A DNA stretch of 64,000 nucleotides from Paenibacillus sp. 19GGS1-52. Lineage in GTDB: Bacteria > Bacillota > Bacilli > Paenibacillales > Paenibacillaceae. The stretch lies in the NCBI RefSeq assembly GCF_022369515.1, contig NZ_CP059724.1:3410001-3474000 (forward strand), given 5' to 3'. Shown in pieces: positions 16,966-26,445 of the stretch (the stretch's first letter is position 1; the number at the start of each line of letters is the position of its first letter). The notes under the pieces are model-generated. The model was not told the origin of the DNA. It saw only the letters and a list, made by a program, of their open reading frames with translations, and ran no database searches. A program made the translations under genes and the position numbers.

Positions 16966-18336
16966 ATGGATAAAAAAAGAGTTAAACAATCAGCTACTTT
17001 TGCATTATCAGCTGCAATGGCACTAAGTTTAGCGGCTTGTGGAAATTCAAACAACAACAACGCCGACACCAGTACTAACGCCGCAACAAAGGCACCTGAT
17101 AACGCAACAACTGCTCCAGCAAACACTGCAAGTGACAAAAAGGTCACTATCACTTTCCAAAATATTTATCCTGACCCTGCGACACCAGCTTACAAAATGA
17201 TTCATGAACTGTCTGACGAGTATCACAAAGCTCATCCGAACGTAACCATTGAACTGGATACTTTGAATACAGATCAGCAAAAAGTGAAATTGAAAACACA
17301 AGCTGCTTCTAAAGAAATTCCTGATATCACGATCGTTAACCCGGCTGCACAAATGAAGCCTTTTGTAGATGCAGGATTGTTCTCACCACTGAACGACATG
17401 CTCGATCAAAACGGACTGAAAGATACTTACCAGGCAGGCTTGCTCGACTATTACAGCTTTGACAACAATGTGTACGCACTTCCTGATGGCAACAATATCG
17501 AAGTTGTGTACTACAACAAAGATCTGTTCGCCCAAGCTGGAATTGCAGCACCTCCGACAACTTACGATGAATTGCTCCAGGACGTTAAACTCCTGAAAGA
17601 CAAAGGCATCACTCCACTGGCAATCGGTGAAAAAGATTCCTGGACTGGTTCATTCCTGTTCATGAATATCCTGCTTCGTACGAACGGCGGCCCTGGCTTC
17701 CTGAAAGACGTTGTAGACGGCAAGAAAACATTTGAAGATCCAGCATTCGTTGAAGCAGTTGATGCATTCCAGAAACTGGTTGCAGCTGGCGCATTCCCTG
17801 ACGGTGCAACTTCCATCGATGCCAATGCGGGCGGTAACATCTTCAAATCCGGTAAAGCAGCTATGTGGGTAATCGGTACTTGGGAAACTGGCGCAATTGA
17901 CGCTTCTTCTGTAGCTGGTAAAGTTGGAGCTTTCCAATTCCCTACAGTAGACGGTAAAGGCGATCCAAATGAATTCATGCTTGCACCAGGTAGTGCGTTT
18001 GCGGTATCCGCTAACAGCGAACACCTGCAGGAAACTAAAGATTTCCTCAACTTCTTCGCATCGAGTTATCCTAAAAAACAATTTGAGCTTAAAAATGCTG
18101 TAGGTCTGGGACAAAAAGTTGATGGAGACCTGAAAGCTGCTGGTTACTCTGATCTGGCTATCACTGTTGCCGGTCTGTTCAACCAAGTTAAAGGCGGCGA
18201 CCTATCTTTTGACAATACGATGAACCCAGCAACATCACAAGTACACTTGAGCAGCATTCAAAATCTATTCGTACAAAAAGTAGATTCCGCTACAGTTGCC
18301 AAAGAACACCAAACTGCATTTGAAGCTAATAAATAA
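16966..18336 (+). CDS. sugar ABC transporter substrate-binding lipoprotein
   Basis: A 456-residue family 1 (MalE-like) extracellular solute-binding protein. The signal sequence MDKKRVKQSATFALSAAMAL ends in a lipobox SLAAC, with lipid attachment expected on Cys25, followed by an Asn/Thr/Ala-rich spacer to about residue 55. The mature domain begins VTITFQNIYPDPATPAY and includes a typical hinge and GKAAMWVIGTW. It delivers a sugar or oligosaccharide to the two permeases that follow. No ATP-binding gene is in the operon, so a shared MsmX-type ATPase encoded elsewhere is likely, as in many Firmicutes. A stable hairpin after the stop probably raises its expression above the permeases. Confidence 0.92.
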   Translation: MDKKRVKQSATFALSAAMALSLAACGNSNNNNADTSTNAATKAPDNATTAPANTASDKKVTITFQNIYPDPATPAYKMIHELSDEYHKAHPNVTIELDTLNTDQQKVKLKTQAASKEIPDITIVNPAAQMKPFVDAGLFSPLNDMLDQNGLKDTYQAGLLDYYSFDNNVYALPDGNNIEVVYYNKDLFAQAGIAAPPTTYDELLQDVKLLKDKGITPLAIGEKDSWTGSFLFMNILLRTNGGPGFLKDVVDGKKTFEDPAFVEAVDAFQKLVAAGAFPDGATSIDANAGGNIFKSGKAAMWVIGTWETGAIDASSVAGKVGAFQFPTVDGKGDPNEFMLAPGSAFAVSANSEHLQETKDFLNFFASSYPKKQFELKNAVGLGQKVDGDLKAAGYSDLAITVAGLFNQVKGGDLSFDNTMNPATSQVHLSSIQNLFVQKVDSATVAKEHQTAFEANK

Positions 18337-18357
18337 GTAATCGAATGATTGACTTAA

Positions 18358-18396
18358 TCGATGCGAAGCAAGCTGATCCAAGCTTCTTCGCATCGA
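18358..18396 (+). promoter_or_regulatory. intercistronic hairpin after the binding-protein gene
   Basis: Arms tcgatgcgaag and cttcgcatcga form an 11-pair stem with a further small aagc/gctt pairing in the loop. There is no T-tract, so it is more likely to protect the upstream mRNA or attenuate than to terminate fully. Confidence 0.6.
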
Positions 18397-18447
18397 ATTA
18401 TGATAGAGATAGAAAAAAAGAATCTGCTTGTTTAGGAGGCGGGAAAG

Positions 18448-19338
18448 ATGAAAGTACTTAAGGTACCAGCACGCACAATAGCCGTCTTCATAGTGCCATG
18501 TCTGCTCTTGTATGTGTGCCTTGTGTTTGTTCCCATATTGGTTTCATTGTATACAGGCTTATTGAAGTGGGATGGTCTTACTTCAGCGCATTTTATCGGT
18601 TTTGGCAACTTTAAAGAAATGTTCTTTCATGACCCAGTATTCTGGCCTTCGGTAAAAAGAACATTGCTGTACTCCGTAGCATCCATGCTGGAAATTCCAT
18701 TATGTCTTGGAATGGCAATTTTACTTAACCGCAATTTGAAAAAGGGTAATACCTTGGTATCGATCTATTTCACACCAGTTATTCTATCCGTTGTAATCAT
18801 CGGACAACTTTGGAAAACGATCTACAACCCAGCCTCCATGGGAGGCATGTTGAACGGAGTTCTGATTTCTCTGGGACTGGACAGTTGGACACACAACTGG
18901 CTCACCGAGCCCAAGATCGCCATGTTCGCACTTTATGTAGTGTCTCTGTGGCAGTATTTTGGTTACCATCTGCTGATTCAGTATACCGGGGTACAGAATA
19001 TACCGGATGAACTTTATGAAGCGGCAAAAATCGACGGAGCGGATGGATTCAAAGCGGATCGTTATATTACACTTCCGCTGATCGTTCCGATCTTTAAAAT
19101 ATCTATTATCCTGGCGTTTATCGGTTCCCTGCAGGCTTTCGATCTGGTAATGGTAATGACAGCCGGCGGACCGGCGCATGCGACCGATGTAATCTCCACA
19201 CATATGTATAACAGTTCCTTTATGTCCTTCAAGTACGGGTACGGCAGTGCTATTGCTACCTTCCTGGTTGTTGTCTGCCTTGTCTTTACCGCATTTATTA
19301 ATACCATATTCAATAAACTCGAGAGAAAATACACTTAA
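18448..19338 (+). CDS. sugar ABC transporter permease (MalF-type)
   Basis: A 296-residue integral membrane permease with six predicted spans. The coupling-helix EAA motif is clear: ELYEAAKIDGADGFKADRYITLPLIVPI. The N-terminus RTIAVFIVPCLLLYVCLVFVP is typical of the MalF/UgpA group. It forms the translocation pore with the next gene product and works with the upstream lipoprotein. ATG with GGAGG 8 bases before it. The gap of 17 bases to the second permease indicates one transcript. Confidence 0.92.
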   Translation: MKVLKVPARTIAVFIVPCLLLYVCLVFVPILVSLYTGLLKWDGLTSAHFIGFGNFKEMFFHDPVFWPSVKRTLLYSVASMLEIPLCLGMAILLNRNLKKGNTLVSIYFTPVILSVVIIGQLWKTIYNPASMGGMLNGVLISLGLDSWTHNWLTEPKIAMFALYVVSLWQYFGYHLLIQYTGVQNIPDELYEAAKIDGADGFKADRYITLPLIVPIFKISIILAFIGSLQAFDLVMVMTAGGPAHATDVISTHMYNSSFMSFKYGYGSAIATFLVVVCLVFTAFINTIFNKLERKYT

Positions 19339-19355
19339 GAAAGGAGTGCGCGAAC

Positions 19356-20180
19356 ATGTCGAAATTAAAAAAAGGAGTCGTGTATCTTCTTTTTGCAATC
19401 CCTGTAGTAACCCAATTGTATCCTTTGCTTTGGTTGGTACTGTATTCTTTGAAAACCAATGAAGAGATTATGGATGGCAGCTTTTTTTCCTTTCCAAAAG
19501 CTATTCAATGGCATAACTACTCCGAGGCTTATACATCAGGAAGCTATTTGAAGTATCTCACCAACAGCGTTTTCGTTACGGGTGTAACCATGATTTTCGT
19601 TATTCTACTGGCTTCGATGGCAGCTTATGCGATTTCACGGTTCCGCTGGAAGTACGGAAATATGGTCATGACGATCTTCCTAATGGGAATGATGATTCCT
19701 ATGCAGGCCACTTTGTTGCCGCTGATGATCATCTTCAAACATATTCATGTACTTAACACGCACTGGTCATTGATCTTACCTTACGTTGCGTTCTCTACTC
19801 CAATTGCCGTATTCATCTTAACTGGATTTATGAAGGCTATCCCTCATGAAATCGAAGAATCGGCGTTTATTGACGGAGCTAATATTTACCGGATCTTCCG
19901 TAGTATTATTCTTCCGGTTTCGGTTCCACCAGTAATGACTGTATGTATTCTGACCTTCATTAACATTTGGAATGAATACATTTTGGCAGCAACCTTTATT
20001 TCTTCGGAGAAGCTGAAGACTTTGCCTTTCGGGGTCTATACTTTCGTCAGCCAGTATTCAGTCAACTACGGAGATATCGGTGCCTTCCTAGTTATGGGCG
20101 CGCTACCGGTTATCTTGATCTATTTCTTCCTTTCCAACCAAATCACAAAAGGTATGGTGGCTGGGGCAGTAAAAGGATAA
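19356..20180 (+). CDS. sugar ABC transporter permease (MalG-type)
   Basis: A 274-residue permease of the MalG/AraQ group with six spans. The EAA loop reads EIEESAFIDGANIYRIFRSI followed by ILPVSVPP. The protein ends in the usual LSNQITKGMVAGAVKG, the C-terminal sequence that contacts the ATPase or substrate in MalG relatives. It pairs with the preceding MalF-type permease. The next genes encode a sensor kinase and response regulator that probably control this transporter. Confidence 0.92.
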   Translation: MSKLKKGVVYLLFAIPVVTQLYPLLWLVLYSLKTNEEIMDGSFFSFPKAIQWHNYSEAYTSGSYLKYLTNSVFVTGVTMIFVILLASMAAYAISRFRWKYGNMVMTIFLMGMMIPMQATLLPLMIIFKHIHVLNTHWSLILPYVAFSTPIAVFILTGFMKAIPHEIEESAFIDGANIYRIFRSIILPVSVPPVMTVCILTFINIWNEYILAATFISSEKLKTLPFGVYTFVSQYSVNYGDIGAFLVMGALPVILIYFFLSNQITKGMVAGAVKG

Positions 20181-20186
20181 ACTTCA

Positions 20187-20216
20187 TTGCAAACAAAATC
20201 GTAATAGCTTTATAAT
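20187..20216 (+). promoter_or_regulatory. promoter of the kinase-regulator pair
   Basis: TTGCAA (20187-20192) and TATAAT (20211-20216) with an 18-base spacer lie 42 bases before the kinase start. The two-component genes can thus be made independently of the catabolite-controlled transporter promoter. Confidence 0.65.
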
Positions 20217-20257
20217 AAAGGAACGGCAGGACAGGATGTTGAGAGGAGGAGAGTCCA

Positions 20258-22024
20258 ATGCTTAATGGCTTTCATTCCATACACCATCGTTTGTTCATGC
20301 TGTTCCTTTTTTGCATGTCAGGAATTCTGTTGATTGTCAGTCTGCTGTACTATAGCCGGACCACGGTGCAGATTCATGAGAAGATTAGTGATCTATCGCA
20401 GAAAAATGTCGCTCAAACGGCCGGATTGTTCAGTTTACTGTATAAGGGTTATGATAGTCTTTCCAAGTCGCTCAGCAATAATTTCGAGATGATTCGTTTG
20501 CTTAATGAAATAACAGATGAACCAGCAGTAGCCTATATTAATGAGCAAACGATTACGAATATTATCGGTGCCATCTTCTATTCACGCGATGACCTGATTG
20601 GTATTCACGTTATTTCTGATAAAGGGAAACTTTATAATTATGGAAACTACTTGAATGTGATGGACCCAAACTACAAGACCGAGGAGTGGTATCGTCAGAT
20701 TCAGGCTTCTTCGGGCAAAATGGTCTGGCTTGGCGTGTATAAGCATTCTCTCATAGATCAAGTGGAAGACAGTCCGGTCTTTGCCTTTGGTCGGCAAATC
20801 TATGACCTGAATGAGCATAAGCCGATTGGGATCGTGCTGTATGAAACGAATCCTCAGCCTGTGCTGGATGCCTTGGATAATCTGAAGATCGGCGAGCATA
20901 GTCAGGTTTATCTGATGTCTCCGGATGGTCGTTTTGTATCGTCATCTACAGATCCGGCGCCAGACCTGAAGACTTTGCCTTCTTTGCAGAATTCCAGCAA
21001 TGTTGTTGTTAAGCAAGAGAAGGGGCGTCTGATCGTCGCCTCCAAGCTGTCTTTTTCCGGTTGGTGGCTATTAAGTATAACGCCTAACCGTGATTTGAAT
21101 GTGGAACTGGTGGAGATGAAGCGTTATCTGCTGATTGTGATCTCCATACTTATACTTGTATCCACCTTGATTGCTTCCATCGTATCTAAGACGATATCCT
21201 CGCCGCTCAAGAAGCTGATTCGTGAGATGAAACAGGTGGAGATCGGGAATTTTCGTGGAATGGTGAATGTGTCTTCCTATCAGGAGATCAATATTCTTGT
21301 TGCTTCGTTCAATCGAATGGTTATCCGAATTGAAGAGTTAATTGAACGGGTGAAGCTCTCCTCCGTTAGTGAGAAGAATGCTGAGCTCCATGCGCTGCAA
21401 TCTCAGGTGAATCCTCATTTTCTATACAATACACTGGATATGATCTATTGGATGCTAGATGAGGAGGGCAATGAGCAGCTGGGTGAGCTCGTGCTCTCAC
21501 TTTCCTCGATGTTCCGGTACAGTAGCCAGTGGGAAGACGGGGTCGAGGTAACGCTTCATGAAGAATTGGAACAGATCGGCCACTATTTAAAAATTATCTC
21601 CATCCGGTTAGAAGGCCGGGTGCAAATTGTGATGGATATTGACGAGCGTTTTTTAAATATACGTATTCCCAAGATGACAGTGCAGCCTGTCATTGAGAAC
21701 GCGGTCAAACATGGCCTGGAATCATTGGGTCGTCAGGGAATCCTGAAGCTGTACACCCGAGAGGAAGGCTCTTCCCTAAAAATTATTGTTGAAGATAATG
21801 GTGTCGGCATGGATGAAGAACAACTGAATCGTATGCGTGACTCTCTTTATGGGCTAAGTCCCAAAGAGTCGGGCAAAAATGGAATCGGACTCCAGAACCT
21901 GCACAGCAGACTTCAACATATGTTCGGAGAGAGTTATGGTCTGCAAATTCAAAGTTTCCCGGGAGAAGGGACACAGGTTGCCATAGTGCTGCCGATTCCA
22001 ACGGAAGGAGAAATACATTCGTGA
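20258..22024 (+). CDS. sensor histidine kinase, YesM/LytS type
   Basis: A 588-residue membrane kinase. It has an N-terminal span (about residues 11-31, LFMLFLFCMSGILLIVSLLYY), an extracellular sensing domain of about 250 residues (dCache-like), a second span near 285-305 (YLLIVISILILVSTLIASIV), a HAMP region, and the His_kinase box LQSQVNPHFLYNTL with the phospho-accepting His. The ATP-binding site is seen at VIENAVKHG and GIGLQNLHSRL. In this class the partner is an AraC-type regulator, encoded next with a 4-base overlap. It probably senses extracellular sugar, directly or through the binding protein. Confidence 0.92.
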   Translation: MLNGFHSIHHRLFMLFLFCMSGILLIVSLLYYSRTTVQIHEKISDLSQKNVAQTAGLFSLLYKGYDSLSKSLSNNFEMIRLLNEITDEPAVAYINEQTITNIIGAIFYSRDDLIGIHVISDKGKLYNYGNYLNVMDPNYKTEEWYRQIQASSGKMVWLGVYKHSLIDQVEDSPVFAFGRQIYDLNEHKPIGIVLYETNPQPVLDALDNLKIGEHSQVYLMSPDGRFVSSSTDPAPDLKTLPSLQNSSNVVVKQEKGRLIVASKLSFSGWWLLSITPNRDLNVELVEMKRYLLIVISILILVSTLIASIVSKTISSPLKKLIREMKQVEIGNFRGMVNVSSYQEINILVASFNRMVIRIEELIERVKLSSVSEKNAELHALQSQVNPHFLYNTLDMIYWMLDEEGNEQLGELVLSLSSMFRYSSQWEDGVEVTLHEELEQIGHYLKIISIRLEGRVQIVMDIDERFLNIRIPKMTVQPVIENAVKHGLESLGRQGILKLYTREEGSSLKIIVEDNGVGMDEEQLNRMRDSLYGLSPKESGKNGIGLQNLHSRLQHMFGESYGLQIQSFPGEGTQVAIVLPIPTEGEIHS

Positions 22025-23229
22025 ACATTCTGATTGCTGACGATGAACGAGTCATTCGGGAAGGTATCAAGCGAAGCATCAGACAACTTTGTCCGGAATA
22101 TGAAATATTTGTGGCTGCTTCCACTGAAGAAGCTATCAAAATTATGGAAGAACAACGAATTCATATCGTGTTGACCGATATTCTAATGCCGGGGATGAAC
22201 GGTTTGGAGTTCATGAAGATTTCCAAACGTCGGTATCCCTATGTAAAATGGGTCGTTATTTCGGCGCACAGTGAGTTCTCCTACGCGCAAGAGGCTGTCC
22301 GTCTCGGAGCAAAAGATTATTTACTGAAGCCGATCGGTAAAAATCGATTGCTTGAGATCATCAATAACCTTGCTGTAGAAATCCAACAGGATACTGAATT
22401 ATCCAAGAAAGGTGAACGACTGAAAGTAAGCCTGAAATTTCTGCGGGAAGGCGTATTTCAGCGTTTAGCCTCTGGACTCGATATCGGAAATCTCGACATT
22501 GCCTCTTTTGTGGAAGACTTCCACAACTATTATTTAATTATGGTGCAATTGGATGACGGAGATAAAAGTATCCGCTTGGAGCATTTTATTGTTGAAAATG
22601 TGTTGTCAGAACTGATCGAGCAGCGCGGGGGCGGTTTTGTTGTCAGCTATGACCGGCAAAGTCTGCTAGGACTGGTCACTTTCAAAGATGACTTTCAGAT
22701 TGAGCAATTTCAAGAAGAGATCATGGTTCATCTGAAGCATTATTTGAAGATACCGTTCCAGATTATTCATTCCGGCTTATGTTTAGATTTCAATACGGTT
22801 CCGCAAGTAGTGACGCGGATGAGGAAAGCCTCGGCTTCGCAAGCCTTTGAATTAGAACCTATAAAAGGTAGCAGCGAGAAAGCCATTGACGTTGCTCTCC
22901 ATTATATTAAGGAGCACTATTACGAGGATCTCACATTGGAGAAGATGGCGTCTGTAGTGTTCTTGAATCCGGCTTATTTCAGCCAATTGTTCAAGCAGAA
23001 GACAGGCCAGGGGTATAAAGAATATGTTACTTCTCTGCGACTGGAACAAGCGCAGCTGTTGTTGTTAAATCCTAAGCTGAAGCTGGCAGAAATTGCTGAA
23101 CGTGTAGGGTATCAGGACATGCGGCATTTCACTCAAATGTTCCGTAAACGATTCCAGCTAACTCCTACAGAGTATCGGCAGCAGCAGAACATTAATATTC
23201 ACATGGCCAATGGGACATCTCAGCAATAA
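22021..23229 (+). CDS. response regulator with AraC-type DNA-binding domain, YesN type
   Basis: A 402-residue regulator. The receiver domain starts MNILIADDERVIREGI and carries the phospho-acceptor Asp in VLTDILMPGMNG, with SAH and KDYLLKP marking the conserved Ser/Thr and Lys. The middle part is a family-variable domain. The last 100 residues hold two helix-turn-helix units: LEKMASVVFLNPAYFSQLFK and LAEIAERVGYQDMRHFTQMF. The start is a GTG overlapping the kinase stop (GTGA). The likely target is the promoter of the sugar transporter at 16896 (inference). Confidence 0.92.
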   Translation: MNILIADDERVIREGIKRSIRQLCPEYEIFVAASTEEAIKIMEEQRIHIVLTDILMPGMNGLEFMKISKRRYPYVKWVVISAHSEFSYAQEAVRLGAKDYLLKPIGKNRLLEIINNLAVEIQQDTELSKKGERLKVSLKFLREGVFQRLASGLDIGNLDIASFVEDFHNYYLIMVQLDDGDKSIRLEHFIVENVLSELIEQRGGGFVVSYDRQSLLGLVTFKDDFQIEQFQEEIMVHLKHYLKIPFQIIHSGLCLDFNTVPQVVTRMRKASASQAFELEPIKGSSEKAIDVALHYIKEHYYEDLTLEKMASVVFLNPAYFSQLFKQKTGQGYKEYVTSLRLEQAQLLLLNPKLKLAEIAERVGYQDMRHFTQMFRKRFQLTPTEYRQQQNINIHMANGTSQQ

Positions 23230-23230
23230 C

Positions 23231-23275
23231 AAAGAAGCTAGCACCGATGGGTATCGGCACTGGCTTCTTTTTTTG
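23231..23275 (+). terminator. rho-independent terminator
   Basis: aagaagctagcaccgat faces atcggcactggcttctt, with two mismatches, followed by a run of seven T. It closes the sugar transporter and two-component operon. Confidence 0.8.
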
Positions 23276-23295
23276 AATGAGGGTAATGTACAAAT

Positions 23296-23637
23296 CTAAA
23301 TGTTGTTGAAGTTGCTGAAGCCGTTAACGTTATCTCCGTTTAAAAATACAATCGCCAAAATAATCAAAACAATGATGACTGCATAGAGAATTGTGCCTAC
23401 AATTCCACAGACCAGCCCCGCTATAGCCATACCTCTTCCTTGTTCATTGCGCATCCGGATTTCCTTCAGGGAGATCGCAGAGAAGATGATGGCGATAATT
23501 CCAAACAGTAGGCCGATGTACGGAAGAACAATGGATAAGATACCGAGCACCAGAGCAGCAATTGATTTGCCGTTAGTACGTGCCGGTGGGGGTTGGGGTG
23601 GATAATATTCCTGATTTCCATAGGGCTGATAGCTCAT
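23296..23637 (-). CDS. DUF4190 domain membrane protein
   Basis: A 113-residue protein. The N-terminus is Pro/Tyr/Gln-rich (MSYQPYGNQEYYPPQPPP) and is followed by two membrane spans separated by a short charged loop: SIAALVLGILSIVLPYIGLL and GMAIAGLVCGIVGTILYAV. This layout is typical of the DUF4190 family, small membrane proteins of unknown role common in Firmicutes and Actinobacteria. ATG start with GGGAGG 8 bases upstream. It is not obviously part of an operon. Confidence 0.82.
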   Translation of the reverse strand: MSYQPYGNQEYYPPQPPPARTNGKSIAALVLGILSIVLPYIGLLFGIIAIIFSAISLKEIRMRNEQGRGMAIAGLVCGIVGTILYAVIIVLIILAIVFLNGDNVNGFSNFNNI

Positions 23638-23702
23638 TATACAATACCTCCCAAATTAACTCTCATCTCATAATAAATGATTTCTCATCAAAAATATGTA
23701 TA

Positions 23703-24500
23703 TTATTTACTAAGGTATGGGTATTGAGGGTAATTAATCCAGTGTTCCAGCTTTACGACCGGTTTAAGTCCAAGGGATTCTGCTAATTGGATAGATGCAT
23801 AGTTGTCCTCAAGCACGTGGTAACGCGGAATATAACCTTGTTCTAAAGTGTGAAATATTGCGGTGCGAACCACTTTTTGCGCCAACCCTTGTCTTCTCGC
23901 ACACTCTACCGTATGAACCGCTCCGATTTCCCATATCTGCTGTGTATTCCTGAAAGAGAGACAGGTGCTAACAGCTACGCCCTCTTGAAATACAGACACA
24001 GAGAATGCACCTTCCTGGAAATACTCTATTATTTCCTCTATACTATATTGATTTGCTTCCCATAGCGGAATCAGTCTTTCATCGATGCTGTGATTTAATA
24101 TTGTTTCTGTATCCTGAGGGGGAAATTGACCCGCCGAAGTACTGTAAGAGAAGAAACCGCGGACTTTGTGCAGTGAAAAATGTTCTGCGAGTGCAACTCT
24201 ATATTCCTCCTCCTGTAGCTTGAAGACGAGGTTGGCCTGTGCTGGCAACAGTTCCAGCAGAGCCGGCAAAACGATGGGGCTGCTGTAATCCATAAATACA
24301 ATGAAATCAGCTTCAGGATATACCCGGTGATCGTATGAATAGGCAGTTGAGGGTAGAAGCATAAGTATTCCCCATTGTTCCCCTTGTTCCACATGATGAA
24401 CATCCATTACATCAGGATATGCGCTTAGCATTTTTAACAGGCTTATATTTCGCAAAGGGTTATTATATAATCGCTCCTTGATTAGAGCAGTTAACTCCAC
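23703..24500 (-). CDS. GNAT family N-acetyltransferase
   Basis: A protein of about 265 residues whose C-terminal 130 residues form a GCN5-like acetyltransferase domain: strand VSVFQEGVAVSTCLSF, then IWEIGAVHTVECARRQGLAQKVV with the R-x-x-G-x-A acetyl-CoA loop, and ending SIQLAESLGLKPV. The N-terminal half is a second degenerate GNAT-like or lid domain. The start is set at a GTG preceded by GAGGAG 9 bases upstream; the longer frame to 24563 would start inside promoter-like AT-rich DNA. It is divergent from the following MFS gene. Substrate is unknown. Confidence 0.8.
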   Translation of the reverse strand: MELTALIKERLYNNPLRNISLLKMLSAYPDVMDVHHVEQGEQWGILMLLPSTAYSYDHRVYPEADFIVFMDYSSPIVLPALLELLPAQANLVFKLQEEEYRVALAEHFSLHKVRGFFSYSTSAGQFPPQDTETILNHSIDERLIPLWEANQYSIEEIIEYFQEGAFSVSVFQEGVAVSTCLSFRNTQQIWEIGAVHTVECARRQGLAQKVVRTAIFHTLEQGYIPRYHVLEDNYASIQLAESLGLKPVVKLEHWINYPQYPYLSK

Positions 24501-24638
24501 ATTATTCAACTCCTCGATATATATACTGAATACAGTATTATTATACATAAAATCTATTGACAATGACTGATATAATATACTTAAAATTAAAGCTAGCTGT
24601 TTGTTGCACAGCCTAGATGATCGGAGGAACGCTTACAC

Positions 24639-25883
24639 ATGTCACAACCCAACGCAGTCACTGCAAGTAAAGTAGGAGGAGCAGGCTTATCCAAAAGTCT
24701 CATTCTGTTACTGGCTGCAACCTCAGGTCTTGCTGTAGCTAATCTGTACTATAATCAGCCACTTCTGGCTGATATTGGACGGACGTTTCACGCTTCCTCC
24801 AACGCTGTCGGCTATGTCTCGATGCTTACTCAGATCGGTTATGCGCTCGGAATGCTTTTATTCGTGCCCTTAGGTGACATCCGCGAACGGCGGACATTAA
24901 TAACTCTTCTGCTGGTGGCTGTATCGCTCTCACTGATTGGCTTCGCTATGGCCCCAAGCTTGATTTGGCTTTATGTCGCAAGTTTCGCAATTGGTATCAC
25001 GACGGTTGTACCGCAGATTATTGTGCCTCTCTCAGCACAGCTAGCTTTACCAGAGGAACGTGGCAAGGTTATTGGTACGGTAATGAGTGGATTATTATTC
25101 GGCATTCTGTTGGCCCGTACCGTCTCTGGAATTATAGGTGATGTATTTGGCTGGAGGGCCATGTACTGGATCGCTGCAGCAATTATGCTGCTGCTGTCGC
25201 TGATTTTGTACCGACTGCTGCCTGAGACTAAGCCGGAATCTAATTCCTCGTACATAGGACTGCTGCAATCGATGGGTCGATTGATACGCAAATATTCGGT
25301 GCTGCGTGAAGCATCGCTGATTGGAACCTTTATGTTTGGAGGGTTCAGTGTGTTCTGGACCTCGCTCGCTTTCTATCTGGAAGGGGCACCCTACCATTAC
25401 AGCAGCTCCATTGCGGGATTGTTTGGACTGGTAGGCGTTGCCGGTGCAGCAGGTGCACCTGTTGTCGGAAGGCTGGCTGATAGGGTGGCACCCAAGAAGA
25501 TTATTGGCGTTCTAATTGTACTGACATTGCTTGCTTACGGATTATTTGGATTATCCGGGCTATCCATTTGGAGTCTGATTGCCGGAGTGATTGTGCTCGA
25601 TCTTGGAGTGCAGGGGACACAGGTTAGCAATCAGACACGGATATACGCGCTGGAGCCGGCCGCTCGTAGCCGGATCAACACAGTATTTATGGTCAGCACT
25701 TTTGCTGGAGGCGCCGTTGGCTCTACATTGGGAAGTTATGCTTGGCATCTGTGGGGCTGGAGTGGTGTCTGCTGGACAGGGGGAACCTTCATTGCTGTAG
25801 CACTAATGGTTTGGGGATTTCATCGTTTAGGAGGTGTCAAGCGTGGCAGAGAAGACGAAGGGCGTAGAGGTTCTTCCATATAA
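24639..25883 (+). CDS. MFS transporter
   Basis: A 414-residue 12-span major facilitator of the drug/H+ antiporter-like group with the hallmark ANLYYNQPLLADIG near the end of helix 1. Motif A appears as LGDIRERRTL. The second half repeats the pattern with GRLADRVAPKK. Relatives (YtbD, YybF and similar) are predicted exporters of sugars, purine analogues or drugs; the substrate here is not known. A GGAGG site lies about 13 bases before the ATG. The last 41 bases overlap the start of the GrpB-family gene, so the two are probably coupled. Confidence 0.87.
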   Translation: MSQPNAVTASKVGGAGLSKSLILLLAATSGLAVANLYYNQPLLADIGRTFHASSNAVGYVSMLTQIGYALGMLLFVPLGDIRERRTLITLLLVAVSLSLIGFAMAPSLIWLYVASFAIGITTVVPQIIVPLSAQLALPEERGKVIGTVMSGLLFGILLARTVSGIIGDVFGWRAMYWIAAAIMLLLSLILYRLLPETKPESNSSYIGLLQSMGRLIRKYSVLREASLIGTFMFGGFSVFWTSLAFYLEGAPYHYSSSIAGLFGLVGVAGAAGAPVVGRLADRVAPKKIIGVLIVLTLLAYGLFGLSGLSIWSLIAGVIVLDLGVQGTQVSNQTRIYALEPAARSRINTVFMVSTFAGGAVGSTLGSYAWHLWGWSGVCWTGGTFIAVALMVWGFHRLGGVKRGREDEGRRGSSI

Positions 25884-26361
25884 TCCTGTGTGGAAGACAG
25901 AATTTAACAGAATTAAAGAACAGTTATTGACCTATGTAGGTGATCTTATTATTGGCATTGAGCATGTGGGCAGCACGTCAATAGAAGGGTTGTCAGCTAA
26001 ACCCATTATTGATATTGATCTCGTGATGGAGAGCTATGAGGTTTTGCCAGAGATTATTGAACGATTGCAGCAATATGGCTATGAGCATCAGGGAAATCTG
26101 GGGATTGAAGGACGCGAGGCCTTCCGGAGAAGTGAGAATGACAGATTTATGAATTATCATTTGTATGTATGTCCGAAGAATGGTAAAGGTTATGTAGAGC
26201 ATATCGCTTTTCGTGACTATCTACGTTCAAACACCGTGGCCCGCCTGGAGTACGAAGCGGTAAAGTTGCAGTTAGCGGAGCAATACCGACATGACATTGA
26301 TGCATATGGTGAAGGGAAGACCGCAATCGTTACATCCATCCTAGAGAAGGCAATGAACTAG
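25843..26361 (+). CDS. GrpB family (UPF0157) protein
   Basis: A 172-residue protein of the GrpB family, a nucleotidyltransferase-fold group. The fold motif is IGIEHVGSTSIEGLSAKPIIDIDL, where GSTS and the D-x-D are the usual nucleotidyltransferase signatures, followed by HLYVCPKNGKGYVEHIAFRDYLR. Function of the family is not settled. The start chosen is the second GTG, with TAGGAGG 8 bases before it; an earlier GTG at 25834 lies inside the ribosome site. It overlaps the MFS gene by 41 bases. Confidence 0.85.
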   Translation: MAEKTKGVEVLPYNPVWKTEFNRIKEQLLTYVGDLIIGIEHVGSTSIEGLSAKPIIDIDLVMESYEVLPEIIERLQQYGYEHQGNLGIEGREAFRRSENDRFMNYHLYVCPKNGKGYVEHIAFRDYLRSNTVARLEYEAVKLQLAEQYRHDIDAYGEGKTAIVTSILEKAMN

Positions 26362-26376
26362 AGTAGCAGTTATTCT

Positions 26377-26422
26377 AAAGACGATCCGGACATTTCTGTA
26401 ATGTTCCGGCTTGTCTTTTTTG
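26377..26422 (+). terminator. rho-independent terminator
   Basis: Stem ccggacatt / aatgttccgg (one bulged base) extended by aagac / gtctt, followed by TTTTTT. It ends the MFS-GrpB transcript. Confidence 0.78.
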
Positions 26423-26445
26423 TGCAAAGATAAAAAACTATTTTA